Source: Chryseobacterium salipaludis
Lineage (GTDB): Bacteria > Bacteroidota > Bacteroidia > Flavobacteriales > Weeksellaceae
Direction of reading: 5' to 3'
NCBI RefSeq assembly: GCF_022968825.1
Contig: NZ_JALHKS010000008.1
Location: forward strand, 1-60,683
Length of the DNA: 60,683 nucleotides
The number at the start of each line of letters is the position of its first letter. Within the stretch, counting starts at the first letter, position 1. Below, piece by piece: positions 27,063-35,367 of this stretch. The position numbers and the translations under genes are program-made. The notes under the pieces are model-generated. The model searched no databases, had not been told where the DNA came from, and saw nothing but the letters and a program-made list of their open reading frames with translations.

Positions 27063-27984
27063 CTATGGACGGGACAAGCTATGAAGATATTCCATGGTCG
27101 ATTCGATTCTTTCATGACCCAAAAGTTTTTGAACCATAATGATCGAAACACCATCTTCCAATAAATGCGTGGCAAAGCTGTGTCGCAAAGTGTGGGTGTG
27201 AACGTCTTTGGTGATGCCGGCTTTTTTGCTCACCGTTTTGATGATCCACTGAACTCCTCTTTGGCTGTAGCGTGAATCAAAATCCGGTCTACCAGAACCC
27301 GGCTGGTCAATCTCTTCAATATTTCTATTTTGATTTCCATTGAATAAATATTGATCTGGATTTTCTATTGAAATAAAGGTTTTTAGTCCCCGGATCAAAT
27401 GTTCCGATAAAGGCACATAACGGTCTTTGCCACCTTTTCCCTGTACAATGTGAAGCATCTTTCGGTCAAAATCCAAGTGCCGGAGTTCGATACTCCGAAC
27501 TTCCATGCACCTGAGGCCACACCCGTAAATCAAACCGATCAGCAGTTTGTGTTTTAGAAGTTCGGCGGCCTGAAGCATACGCCAGATCTCTTCGCGACTC
27601 AGGATCACAGGAAGTTTCTTCACTTTAGCAATGGTGGGCAGGTGCAGGAAACTGTAAGGCAGTCCTTCCGTTTTAAGCAAAAACCGAAGCCCGTAAACGG
27701 TGTGTTTAAAGTAAGACTGTGAGGGCGTGTTACTGCGCTGCTGCAGTTCAAAAAGGTAATCTTTGACCTGCTCGGGGTCCAACTCGGTGGGCAAAGTTTT
27801 GTAGTGGAGTGCCAGGGCTGCCACATGGCGGGATAATTGTCGAACGTTTTGGGACTTCTTCCCAGGATGGAAATATTCCTCTCGAAGCGTTGCAAGAGTT
27901 CAGCAAAACCGTTAACTTCGTTACAGGCACGGTTCAGGAATTTGTTTACCCTTAACTCCTCCGGAGATTTTTTTTTGTAGCCAT
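27063..27984 (-). pseudogene. Tyrosine recombinase (XerC/integrase type), two frameshifts
   Basis: The C-terminal 250 residues are open from a non-native GTG at 27824, with all catalytic residues: Arg in CGLRCMEVRS, Lys in GKGGKDRYVP, HTLRHSFATH, Gly-His in LLGHERIE and Tyr in STMEYLHS. The natural N-terminus can be followed to an ATG at 27984 (MATKKK-SPEELRVNKFLN, then RFERNISILGRSPKTFDNY) but only by adding one base in a run of nine A at 27970 and another near 27834. About 307 residues if repaired. It belongs with the adjacent IS91 transposase. Confidence 0.8.
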
Positions 27985-28053
27985 TTTAAAGATTTTTTTA
28001 TTGTCTTACCAAAGTTAATAAAACGGCGAAGGGAAAAGCTACCGGAGGTTTAG

Positions 28054-28182
28054 TTCAACATTGTATTTCTATTAGCGGGGTTGAAGTTTACATAATAAAG
28101 ATTTTCGCGGGTTATTTTTTCAGTTATTTTTACAAAGACCAGTTATAAAAATCCCCGCCAACAGAAATACCGAGCCGTTATC
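28054..28182. repeat. attC-like large palindrome before the TIMP-like gene
   Basis: An 18-base arm at 28063-28080 (GTATTTCTATTAGCGGGG) pairs with 28153-28170 at 16 of 18 positions, enclosing about 70 AT-rich bases with smaller self-pairing. A GTTCAAC at 28053-28059 fits the RYYYAAC form of an attC outer box, and GTTATC lies at 28177-28182 on the other side, though these two boxes are not fully complementary. The cargo gene starts 24 bases further on. Similar in plan to the palindrome block before 24346. Confidence 0.65.
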
Positions 28183-28206
28183 GGAAATTTTATTGAAAAT
28201 CCGTCT

Positions 28207-28866
28207 ATGAAAACGAAACTTCTACTTTTAACATTAATTTTCTCAATAAAAGTTTTAGCCTGCAAATGCAAAGGAGAACCCAACTTGAAACATTCATTTG
28301 AAAATGCCGATTATGTATTTATTGGAAGTATTTACGGTGTTAATGAAGTTCCGTCGGGATTTGATTCTATAAAAAACATTCTAAGTAGCGTAAAGATTGA
28401 AAAAATCTATAAATCAAATGATTATGACGGATATTTTCAAAATAATGCAACTTTATATGGGTCACCTTTACGTTCTTGCGATATTTTATTCACTGAAAAA
28501 GAGAAGTATCTGATCTTCGCTTTTTGTGAGGAAGATACAGCGTTTTTGTATTCTGACAATTGCTTCTATACAAAGAAATTGAGTGAAATATCTGAAAGTG
28601 AATTGAAAATGTTGGACAATTTGCAAGAAGAGTTTTATGCCAAACAGAAAATACAAAACGCTAAAGAATTAACGCCCGACGAATGGGATGATCTTGACAT
28701 TCTTGTTGAAATCCCTTTTCCAAGTAGAAAAATAAATAAACTAAAGAAAGAAATTAGCGAAATAAAATCTGAAAATAAAAATTTAAAGATAACTCTCGGA
28801 ATTTTAATGTTCTTGACTTTAGTTTTAGGATTTTACACGATGATTAAAAGAAAAAACCGCCACTAA
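28207..28866 (+). CDS. Membrane-anchored TIMP/netrin-like (NTR-fold) protein
   Basis: 219 residues: signal peptide to about residue 18, then a mature N-terminus CKCKGEPNLKHSFENADYVF, the C-x-C start and F..ADxVFxG pattern of tissue-inhibitor-of-metalloproteinase-like NTR domains. A helix at about 175-197 (KINKLKKEISEIKSENKNLK) and one membrane segment (about 195-213) with a basic tail follow. AT-rich like the metalloprotease cargo. The stop codon TAA is itself the first part of the TAATAAC that opens direct repeat 2. Inhibitory activity is inference from fold similarity only. Confidence 0.7.
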   Translation: MKTKLLLLTLIFSIKVLACKCKGEPNLKHSFENADYVFIGSIYGVNEVPSGFDSIKNILSSVKIEKIYKSNDYDGYFQNNATLYGSPLRSCDILFTEKEKYLIFAFCEEDTAFLYSDNCFYTKKLSEISESELKMLDNLQEEFYAKQKIQNAKELTPDEWDDLDILVEIPFPSRKINKLKKEISEIKSENKNLKITLGILMFLTLVLGFYTMIKRKNRH

Positions 28867-29126
28867 TAACTAAGCTTTCGTAGTCTTTGAAAAACCAACA
28901 ATGAAAGCCCGTTGAACCCTTCGGGAGCCTTAGGGTAAACTACAGCTCCGGGAGCTTTTCGACATTCTATGGGGTTGTCGTTGTTAGAACTCAGAACTAT
29001 AAAGCATTTTTTTAGAAAGGCTTTTTTTTGTGGCGTTTGATAGCCTGTAAGAAGGGATTTTCTCCGCTTTTTCTTTGCTGCAGAACACAAATTCCCTTAC
29101 TTGTAAAGTTTATTTAGCTGACAAAG
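28864..29126 (+). repeat. Direct repeat 2: second IS91 end, transposase otherwise lost
   Basis: About 263 bases matching 25649-25900, from TAATAACTAAGCTTTCG to ACAAAG. On the minus strand its last bases encode LSAK and a stop, exactly the C-terminus of the intact transposase, with synonymous changes. It is therefore the remains of another IS91 copy cut a few codons into the gene. Receptor coding sequence resumes directly after it. Confidence 0.85.
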
Positions 29127-29381
29127 GCTGCCCATTTCTATACCGGGCCACTGTCGCTGAATGATGCCAATACGGTAACGGCAGGTTCTTCGCTCATCGG
29201 AAATATGAATGTTGGCTACCGTTTTAGCACGGCTCCTTTTATCGCTGATCTGCAACTCAGTGTCCGGAACCTATACAATACGGCCTATAGTTTGGGGTAT
29301 GATCTAAATGCCTTTGGCAATCGCTTTTACAATCCGGCGGCTACGCGTAATTATATGCTTACTTTGAAACTCCAACTTTAA
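29127..29381 (+). pseudogene. TonB-dependent receptor, C-terminal part
   Basis: An open frame without a start: AHFYTGPLSLNDANTVTAGS, then NVGYRFSTAPFIADLQLSVR, NLYNTAYSLGYDLNAFGN and a final RNYMLTLKLQL with stop at 29379-29381. This is the last few beta strands of a receptor barrel, with the NLYNxxY motif seen near the end of such proteins. It completes the receptor whose first part lies at 23250-23850, so the 5.3 kb between them was inserted (with losses) into that gene. Confidence 0.85.
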
Positions 29382-29391
29382 AATCAATGCT

Positions 29392-30006
29392 ATGAAAATT
29401 GTGTTATTTGCCACGCTCGCCCTGATGGCGGGATGTACCGAGAAACCCAAACAACCAGAACCGGAACCTGCCCGGCGTGAAACCACTGCCACCGCTGCAA
29501 AGCCTGACAAGATGGAACAGCTGAGAATGATCAACAACGAAGTACTCTCTGCCCTCAGCAGCGGCGATCCGCAGGCGGTTGTGCAGTATATTCATCCGGA
29601 AAAAGGGATTACCTTCTCCATGTACGGCTTTATAGATCCTGTGGTGGCGAAGCATTTCACAAAAGATGAATTTGTGCAGTACGCAGATACACCTGTGAAA
29701 TTTACCTGGGGGACACTCGACGGCACGGGCGAACCGTATATCCGGTCCATCGGCACCTACCTGAAAGAGTGGGCATACGTACGAAATTTTGAAAGCGGCA
29801 GTTTACATATTAACAATTTTAAAGGCAGCGGTAACTCCATCAATAACCTCCAAAAGCAGTTTCCCGCAGCAGACTTCACGGAAAACTATATCCCGGGGAG
29901 CGAGGAGTACAGCGGCATGGACTGGCATGCCCTGCGCCTCGTGTTTGAACAATACAAGGGGAACTATTTTCTCATCGCCGTGGTGAATGATCGATGGACG
30001 ATTTAA
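29392..30006 (+). CDS. Lipoprotein of unknown function
   Basis: 204 residues with a lipoprotein signal (ATLALMAGC, lipidated Cys15), a Pro/Glu-rich linker (about 18-45) and a soluble domain with VLSALSSGDPQAVVQYIHPEKG, which resembles SnoaL/NTF2-like stress proteins only in general shape. It starts 10 bases after the receptor remnant, so it was probably the second gene of that receptor's operon. Confidence 0.75.
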   Translation: MKIVLFATLALMAGCTEKPKQPEPEPARRETTATAAKPDKMEQLRMINNEVLSALSSGDPQAVVQYIHPEKGITFSMYGFIDPVVAKHFTKDEFVQYADTPVKFTWGTLDGTGEPYIRSIGTYLKEWAYVRNFESGSLHINNFKGSGNSINNLQKQFPAADFTENYIPGSEEYSGMDWHALRLVFEQYKGNYFLIAVVNDRWTI

Positions 30007-30048
30007 TTTGTCCGGTTTTTATTTTCATTTATCTTTAATAAAAAAACA

Positions 30049-31266
30049 ATGCGTGAAGTTCTGCAGAATTACTCAGGGATCCTGCTGCTGCTGGCGGGCA
30101 TCATGACGGGAAGTTTCATCGGCATTTTCGTGCCGGATACGGTAACGTATCTGAAACCCGTTGGTGACATCTTTCTGAATCTGTTGTTTGTAAGTGTGGT
30201 ACCGCTGGTATTTTTTGCCGTAGCCAACTCCATTGCTTCCGTGGAACAGCACTCGAAGGTGGGCCGGATTATTCTGGCGATGTCATTTACCTTTCTGCTC
30301 TTTGTGGTCATCTCGGCACTGTTCACGGTGGTAGCCGTGTATCTGTTTCCCACGCCTGCGCTGCCCGCCACCGCACAGGAAGCAGTGACCGAGGCTGACA
30401 GTAACAGCTGGAGCGACCGGCTGGTGAGTTTCTTTTCGGTCGGCGAATTCACCGAACTGTTTTCAAGAAGAAATATGCTGGCGCTGCTCATTTTTGCTTT
30501 CCTGACGGGGGTGGCTACGCGCAAAAGTGGCGCTGCCGGTGATACATTCCGCCTGTTTTTAGCCTCGGGTTACGAGGTGATGAAACAGTTATTGCTGACG
30601 GTGATGAAAGCGGCGCCCATAGGACTGGGTGCCTACTTCGCCTATCAGGTCGCTACTGTAGGGCCGCAGCTTTTTGGGTTTTATGCGCAGCCGCTCGGGC
30701 TGTATTACGGAGCCGGCATCGTTTATTTTTTCATCTTTTTTACGCTGTATGCTTTCCTCGCCAAAGGAAAGAACGGGATCCGGCTGTTCTGGAAGAATAA
30801 CATTTATCCCAGCCTCACCGCTGTTTCCACCTGCAGCAGTTTTGCCACGATGCCGCTGAATCTGCAGGCCGCGGCCCGGATTGGAGTGCCGGCGACCATT
30901 GCCAACATTGTAATTCCTATTGGGAGCACCCTGCATAAGAATGGCTCCTCGATGTCTTCCATCATTAAAATTTACGTAGCTTTTCTGATCATTGGGCGCG
31001 ATTTCTTCGATCCGGTAAATTTGCTGCTGGCGCTGGGCATCACGGTGTTTGTTAGTATCGTGGCAGGCGGCATCCCCAATGGCGGTTATATCGGGGAGAT
31101 GCTCATGATTTCCGTGTACAACCTGCCGCAGGAAGCCATCCCGGCCGTGATGATTTTGGGAACGCTGGTGGATCCGCTGGCCACCATATTAAACTCAACG
31201 GGTGACACGGTAGCGGCGATGCTGGTGACGAAACTGACAGGGGCAAAATTTGAGGAAGCAGCGTGA
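30049..31266 (+). CDS. Dicarboxylate/amino acid:cation symporter (DAACS family)
   Basis: 405 residues with eight membrane segments and the re-entrant hairpins of the GltP/DctA fold. Diagnostic parts are the serine-rich loop STCSSFATMPLNLQAAARIG, the NIVIPIGSTLHKNGSS region and the C-terminal LVDPLATILNSTGDTVAAML (substrate and cation binding). It takes up glutamate, aspartate or C4-dicarboxylates with Na+ or H+. It follows the lipoprotein gene by 42 bases. Confidence 0.92.
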   Translation: MREVLQNYSGILLLLAGIMTGSFIGIFVPDTVTYLKPVGDIFLNLLFVSVVPLVFFAVANSIASVEQHSKVGRIILAMSFTFLLFVVISALFTVVAVYLFPTPALPATAQEAVTEADSNSWSDRLVSFFSVGEFTELFSRRNMLALLIFAFLTGVATRKSGAAGDTFRLFLASGYEVMKQLLLTVMKAAPIGLGAYFAYQVATVGPQLFGFYAQPLGLYYGAGIVYFFIFFTLYAFLAKGKNGIRLFWKNNIYPSLTAVSTCSSFATMPLNLQAAARIGVPATIANIVIPIGSTLHKNGSSMSSIIKIYVAFLIIGRDFFDPVNLLLALGITVFVSIVAGGIPNGGYIGEMLMISVYNLPQEAIPAVMILGTLVDPLATILNSTGDTVAAMLVTKLTGAKFEEAA

Positions 31267-31422
31267 TTTCTTCTTAAAACAAGAAAAAAGCCTTTATATA
31301 TTTGATGGGCTTAAAAATACAATAAAGAAAACTGCGTGGCAATTGTTAAAACCAGTGTGGCTCGATAAACCAATGCCTGTATCGCTTTCTTTCCAACGCA
31401 CCTTTAAAATTCGTTGATATCG

Positions 31423-32217
31423 TCAGACCGCCACCGGCGCTTTAATTCCCGGATGCGGATCGTAGTTTTCCAGCGTGAAATCTTCAAATGTAAAATCGAA
31501 AATATTCTTCACAGCCGGGTTCAGGATCATTTGCGGCAACGCCCGTGGTTCGCGGGCAAGCTGTGTTTTTACCTGTTCAAAATGGTTGTTATAAATATGC
31601 ACATCGCCAAAGGTATGGATGTACTCTCCCACTTCCAGGTCACAAACCTGTGCTACCATCATCAGCAGCAAAGCATAGCTCGCGATGTTAAAAGGCACTC
31701 CCAGGAAGACATCGGCACTGCGCTGGTACAACTGCAGCGATAGTTTGCCATCTGCCACATAAAACTGAAATAAAGCGTGACACGGTGCCAGGGCCATATT
31801 CGGGATTTCGGCAGCGTTCCAGGCAGAAACAATCAGGCGACGCGAATCGGGGTCGGTTTTAATCTGCTGAATCACCTCGGAAATCTGATCGACGACTTTG
31901 CCGCCAGCCCCCTGCCAGCTGCGCCACTGCGCTCCATACACCGGACCGAGATCACCATTCTCGTCGGCCCACTCATTCCAGATGCTGACACCATGATCGG
32001 TGAGATATTTAATATTGGTGTCTCCTTTTAAAAACCAGAGCAGTTCATAGATAATAGATTTCAGGTGTACTTTTTTGGTCGTAACCAAAGGAAAACCATC
32101 GGCAAGATCATACCGCAGCTGATAGCCAAAAACACTGCGCGTGCCGGTACCGGTACGGTCGCTTTTGTCGGTTCCATTTTCCAGGATGTGTTGCAGTAGG
32201 TCGTGATAGTTTTTCAT
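31423..32217 (-). CDS. thyA: Thymidylate synthase
   Basis: 264 residues, the usual length. The catalytic Cys is in [12 protein letters not shown], the dUMP-binding segment [10 protein letters not shown], and the folate-binding residues lie in the C-terminal KAPVAV. It methylates dUMP to dTMP using methylene-tetrahydrofolate. Confidence 0.98.
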   Translation of the reverse strand: MKNYHDLLQHILENGTDKSDRTGTGTRSVFGYQLRYDLADGFPLVTTKKVHLKSIIYELLWFLKGDTNIKYLTDHGVSIWNEWADENGDLGPVYGAQWRSWQGAGGKVVDQISEVIQQIKTDPDSRRLIVSAWNAAEIPNMALAPCHALFQFYVADGKLSLQLYQRSADVFLGVPFNIASYALLLMMVAQVCDLEVGEYIHTFGDVHIYNNHFEQVKTQLAREPRALPQMILNPAVKNIFDFTFEDFTLENYDPHPGIKAPVAV

Positions 32218-32256
32218 AAGACAGAAATCAAGAAGAGCACAAAAATATACAAAAAT

Positions 32257-32700
32257 CTATGAATGACTGAGGATGGTGTGCGTCATATTATTTACCGTTA
32301 CCACATCGCCGGTCGTTTTTCCGGTTAAAGCGGCAGCCAGCGGACTTTCAGAAGAAATGGTATACACCGGTGAATCTGCGGTTTTAATGACACCCAGCGG
32401 CGCGGCAATCAGGAACCAGCCGCGGTCGGTTTGTACCAAACTGCCTTCCCCAATCAGCGGTGTAGGCTGGTGCTGAATCCTCGTAATGTCCACACGCATT
32501 TTTTGCCAACTTTTCAGCTGATTCTGCAGGTTATTAATTTCCTGTTGCACCATTTCCCGCGACGTTTCGTACTTATCTCCCATCGAGGATTTGGTTTCAT
32601 TATTGGCCGCGCGGGTTTCTGCAATCAGTTTTTCAAATGCGTCCACTTTTTCGTTCAACAGTGCGCTAACCCGTTGCAGGACTTCTTCTTTAACTATCAT
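32257..32700 (-). CDS. GreA/GreB-like protein
   Basis: 147 residues: an N-terminal helical pair (about 1-70, with VDAFEKLIAETRAANNETKS) like the coiled coil of Gre factors, and a C-terminal FKBP-like beta domain (about 80-145, GSLVQTDRGWFLIA ... SPLAAALTGKTTGDVV). It is not a full GreA by sequence. Flavobacterial homologues are variously named. It may bind RNA polymerase in the secondary channel, which is inference from the shape. Confidence 0.65.
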   Translation of the reverse strand: MIVKEEVLQRVSALLNEKVDAFEKLIAETRAANNETKSSMGDKYETSREMVQQEINNLQNQLKSWQKMRVDITRIQHQPTPLIGEGSLVQTDRGWFLIAAPLGVIKTADSPVYTISSESPLAAALTGKTTGDVVTVNNMTHTILSHS

Positions 32701-32714
32701 CGCAACAATATTAA

Positions 32715-32742
32715 TTAAAAAACCGCGAAGGTGTCGCGGTTT
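32715..32742 (-). terminator. Intrinsic terminator after the pRiA4b-like gene
   Basis: Stem AAACCGCGA/TCGCGGTTT (32720-32728 and 32734-32742), loop of five, T-run on the minus strand. It stands between the 33320-32751 gene and the Gre-like gene, so the latter needs its own promoter. Confidence 0.8.
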
Positions 32743-32750
32743 GTATTGTT

Positions 32751-33320
32751 TTAATCCAGATCATCGTCTTCATAGGCATCATCTCCGTAGCCATCATCTT
32801 CATCGTAATCATCGTCATCCTCGTAGTCCTCTGCCTGGTACGATTCGTCAAAGTTGCCAAAATCATCATCGGACATCGGGATCACTCCGTTTTTCTTTCC
32901 GCTGCTGCCGGCTTTCTTCGGCGCTTTCAGCGGCATTTTCCCAAAGCGGAAGACGGTAATCGGATAATTCACGGCCGGTTTTTCCGGTGCGGTTTCCACC
33001 AGTTCACAGAAGAATTCCCACAGATCCATAAATCCGTACTGGAAATGAATTTTGTCTCCTTTCTCCTGGAAAACTTCGTCCACATATACATCGGACATAA
33101 TATCACCATCGCCGTCATCGCTCATGTCTTCCAGCGGCACGGATTTCACCACCACCCCGTCTTCATCGAGAATATTAAATACGGAAAGATCCTCACCCAT
33201 CAGCGAAAAAGCACTTTTAATGCCGAGGTGCAGGTTCCAGAGGGTCTGCTTTCCTTTGATTTCTACATCCCTGAAAATATCCTCTTTTGTGTCCAGAATA
33301 ATTCGGAGTTTATAAACCAT
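32751..33320 (-). CDS. Plasmid pRiA4b ORF-3 family protein with acidic tail
   Basis: 189 residues. The first 125 follow the pRiA4b ORF-3 / IS1096 TnpR-like fold (YKLRIILDTKEDIFRDVEIK, TLWNLHLGIKSAF, FQYGFMDLWEFFCELVE). The last 45 are almost only Asp, Glu, Tyr and Gly. Despite the database name there is no resolvase motif. Role unknown. Confidence 0.8.
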   Translation of the reverse strand: MVYKLRIILDTKEDIFRDVEIKGKQTLWNLHLGIKSAFSLMGEDLSVFNILDEDGVVVKSVPLEDMSDDGDGDIMSDVYVDEVFQEKGDKIHFQYGFMDLWEFFCELVETAPEKPAVNYPITVFRFGKMPLKAPKKAGSSGKKNGVIPMSDDDFGNFDESYQAEDYEDDDDYDEDDGYGDDAYEDDDLD

Positions 33321-33448
33321 TGTATCTGCTTATTTTTTCTTTTGATTAGTAAAACTGTTGTTCGGGTACAAATATAGAACAATTGAAATTTGACAAAAAA
33401 ATGATGCGCGGCTTTTTTTATGAAAAGATTTGCTTACATTTTTGCCCG

Positions 33449-34483
33449 CTAGACGGCGGCCAGCGGCAGCATAAACCAGAAGCGGGAACCCTCCAGATAA
33501 GTGCTCTCCACAAAGATGCTTTCCTGGTGCGCTTCCAAAATATGTTTAACGATAGCAAGTCCCAGACCAGAGCCGCCATCATGCCGGTTGCGGCTGGTTT
33601 CCACCCGGAAAAACCTTTCGAAGATGCGACTTACCGTTTCAGGTTTCATGCCCATGCCATTGTCTTTCACTTCTATCAAAGCTTTATTGCCCACAATTTC
33701 CGTGTGCAGGGTGACCGTCGCGAAATCCCGGTTGGCATAATAGATGGCGTTGGACACCAGGTTGATCAGCACCTGCGCAATTTTCTGCTTATCTGCGGAA
33801 ACGAGCAACGAACCTGCCGAAACTTTCAGTTGGAGCTGGGTATTCTTGCGCTCCGCCTCCAGGTCGAGTAGATCTGCAATTTCGCGCAGCAGGGCATTGA
33901 TATCAAACGTGCTGACGGATAGATTAATCCGCCCGCTTTCAAATTGATTGATCATGTCCAGATCTTTCACAATATGCAGAAGCCGCTGCACGGACCGGTC
34001 AATACGTTCAAGGTATTTATCGCGGATGGCGAGATTTTCCACGCCGCCTTCCATCAGGGTAGCCACGTAGCCCTGAATTGAAAACAAAGGCGTTTTCATC
34101 TCGTGCGAAATATTGCCAATGTATTCCTTGCGGTAGGCTTCCATGGCCTGCATCGTATCGAGCGTCATGGTATTTTTTTCGCTCAGGTCAGAAACGCGCT
34201 GTCCGAGCCTGGCAAAATCCAGGTCGTCCGCATTCTCGGTAAAATCTTCCGGCAGAATAGTGGAAATTTTGCGGATCTGTTTTTTACCATAAAAATTAAA
34301 AAGAAATTCCAGCGCCAGGTAGTTTAGCCCCAGCATGGCCAAAAAGGAACCGGCGACCAAGAGATAAAAACCTGTATCGGTACCGGAAAAGTTCTGCTCT
34401 GCCTTATCAAACACCAGCACCAGAACCAGCATAAAAGCAGTCAGGCACACAGACGCCAGAAAGGTGAGACGGTGGAACTTCAT
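33449..34483 (-). CDS. Sensor histidine kinase, PhoR-like
   Basis: 344 residues with two membrane segments (about 7-25 and 40-62) separated by a short loop, so it has almost no periplasmic sensor, as in PhoR. The dimerisation box is NISHEMKTPLFSIQGY with phospho-acceptor His near 139; N-box LINLVSNAIYYA, G1 VKDNGMGM, F-box FERFFRVE and G2 GGSGLGLAIVKH follow. It starts 3 bases after the response regulator's stop. Phosphate sensing is suggested by the regulator type and the divergent genes, not proven. Confidence 0.9.
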   Translation of the reverse strand: MKFHRLTFLASVCLTAFMLVLVLVFDKAEQNFSGTDTGFYLLVAGSFLAMLGLNYLALEFLFNFYGKKQIRKISTILPEDFTENADDLDFARLGQRVSDLSEKNTMTLDTMQAMEAYRKEYIGNISHEMKTPLFSIQGYVATLMEGGVENLAIRDKYLERIDRSVQRLLHIVKDLDMINQFESGRINLSVSTFDINALLREIADLLDLEAERKNTQLQLKVSAGSLLVSADKQKIAQVLINLVSNAIYYANRDFATVTLHTEIVGNKALIEVKDNGMGMKPETVSRIFERFFRVETSRNRHDGGSGLGLAIVKHILEAHQESIFVESTYLEGSRFWFMLPLAAV

Positions 34484-34486
34484 GTC

Positions 34487-35176
34487 TTATATTTTTTCCT
34501 GAACGACCAGTTTATAACCAATGCCTTTCAGGGTCTGAATGGTGTGAATGCCGAGTTTCTCACGCAGTCGCCGAATGTGCACATCAATGGTCCGCTCGCC
34601 GACCACCACTTCATTTCCCCAGACTTTCTCCAGAATTTCTTCTCTTTTAAAAACTTTCTCGGTGTTGGAGGCCAGCAGATTCAGCAGATCGAATTCCTTG
34701 CGCGGCAGCAGGTGGGATTCGCCGGCTTTGGTTACTTTAATATTTTCTTTATCAATGGTGAGGTCTCCCAATTGCAGAACCACGTTCCGCTGCGCGGCGG
34801 TGGAACTTAAATTTAATAAAGCATTGATTTTGGAAGCTAAAACGCGTGGCTTGATGAGTTTAACAATGTAATCATCGGCGCCGGCCTGATAACCTGCCAG
34901 CTGAGAAAACTCCTCGCTGCGCGCCGAAAGAAATACAATGAGTGTCTTTTCCAGTTCGCGGATGGCGCGCAGCTCTGTGCAGGTTTCGATTCCGTCTTTT
35001 TCCGGCATCATGACATCCAGCAGGATGAGATCGGGAATTATCTTCCTGGCCAGCTCAATTCCCTGATTGCCATTGTCAGCCGTCGTGACGCTGTATCCTT
35101 CTTTTTCCAGATTATACGTAAGAAGTTCACGAATGTCTTCTTCATCATCTATTAAAAGAATTTTTTTGCGGTCCAT
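34487..35176 (-). CDS. Response regulator, OmpR/PhoB type
   Basis: 229 residues: a receiver domain with acidic pocket DDEED near residue 10, phospho-acceptor Asp in LILLDVMMPEKDG (about 54), Thr/Ser SARSEE, and Lys in VKLIKP. A winged-helix DNA-binding domain with LLPRKEFDLLNLLASN and VGERTIDVHIRRLREKLG follows. It forms an operon with the kinase. Divergent to a TonB receptor gene whose upstream region carries 11-bp repeats typical of PhoB sites. Confidence 0.92.
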   Translation of the reverse strand: MDRKKILLIDDEEDIRELLTYNLEKEGYSVTTADNGNQGIELARKIIPDLILLDVMMPEKDGIETCTELRAIRELEKTLIVFLSARSEEFSQLAGYQAGADDYIVKLIKPRVLASKINALLNLSSTAAQRNVVLQLGDLTIDKENIKVTKAGESHLLPRKEFDLLNLLASNTEKVFKREEILEKVWGNEVVVGERTIDVHIRRLREKLGIHTIQTLKGIGYKLVVQEKI

Positions 35177-35280
35177 TGTTGTGGGTTTAAACTTTTCAAA
35201 GTTAATGAAATTTAAAGGCGGAACCCGAGGTTTTCTAAATCTTCATATTGAATTAATATGGGTAGGGCATTTGTTATTAT

Positions 35281-35313
35281 TTCGTAACAAAAACTTAAAA
35301 CTCCTGTAACGCT
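35281..35313 (+). promoter_or_regulatory. Pho-box-like triple 11-bp repeat upstream of the TonB receptor
   Basis: TAAC (35285), TAAA (35296) and TAAC (35307) occur with exact 11-base spacing, in the units CGTAAC, CTTAAA and TGTAAC. PhoB-type regulators bind 7-bp direct repeats at 11-bp intervals. The block ends 18 bases before a -7-like TTTCTTTG (35332-35339), where a -33 element would otherwise lie. The adjacent divergent PhoR/PhoB-like pair makes activation by that regulator likely. Confidence 0.55.
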
Positions 35314-35367
35314 TCCGCGGTTTTTGCGCTGTTTCTTTGCACCGTACACAGAACAATAAAACTTAGC

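Larger units (their letters stand above)
25649..28030 (-). mobile_element. IS91-family element with tyrosine recombinase gene
   Basis: Contains an intact IS91-type transposase and, upstream of it, a frameshifted tyrosine recombinase, a pairing seen in many IS91-group elements. The transposase-side end is set at 25649-25656, because the same end sequence occurs again at 28864, again just after a cargo gene. The other end is not defined by a repeat and is put at about 28030, after the recombinase start. No terminal inverted repeats are seen, as expected for rolling-circle elements. On the minus strand the target next to the end reads GTTATTA. Confidence 0.8.

Noticed and set aside
32751..33320. 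Resolvase or transposon gene, suggested by the TnpR-like family name
   Set aside because: No resolvase catalytic motif, no inverted repeats and no other transposon parts nearby; the name is historical.
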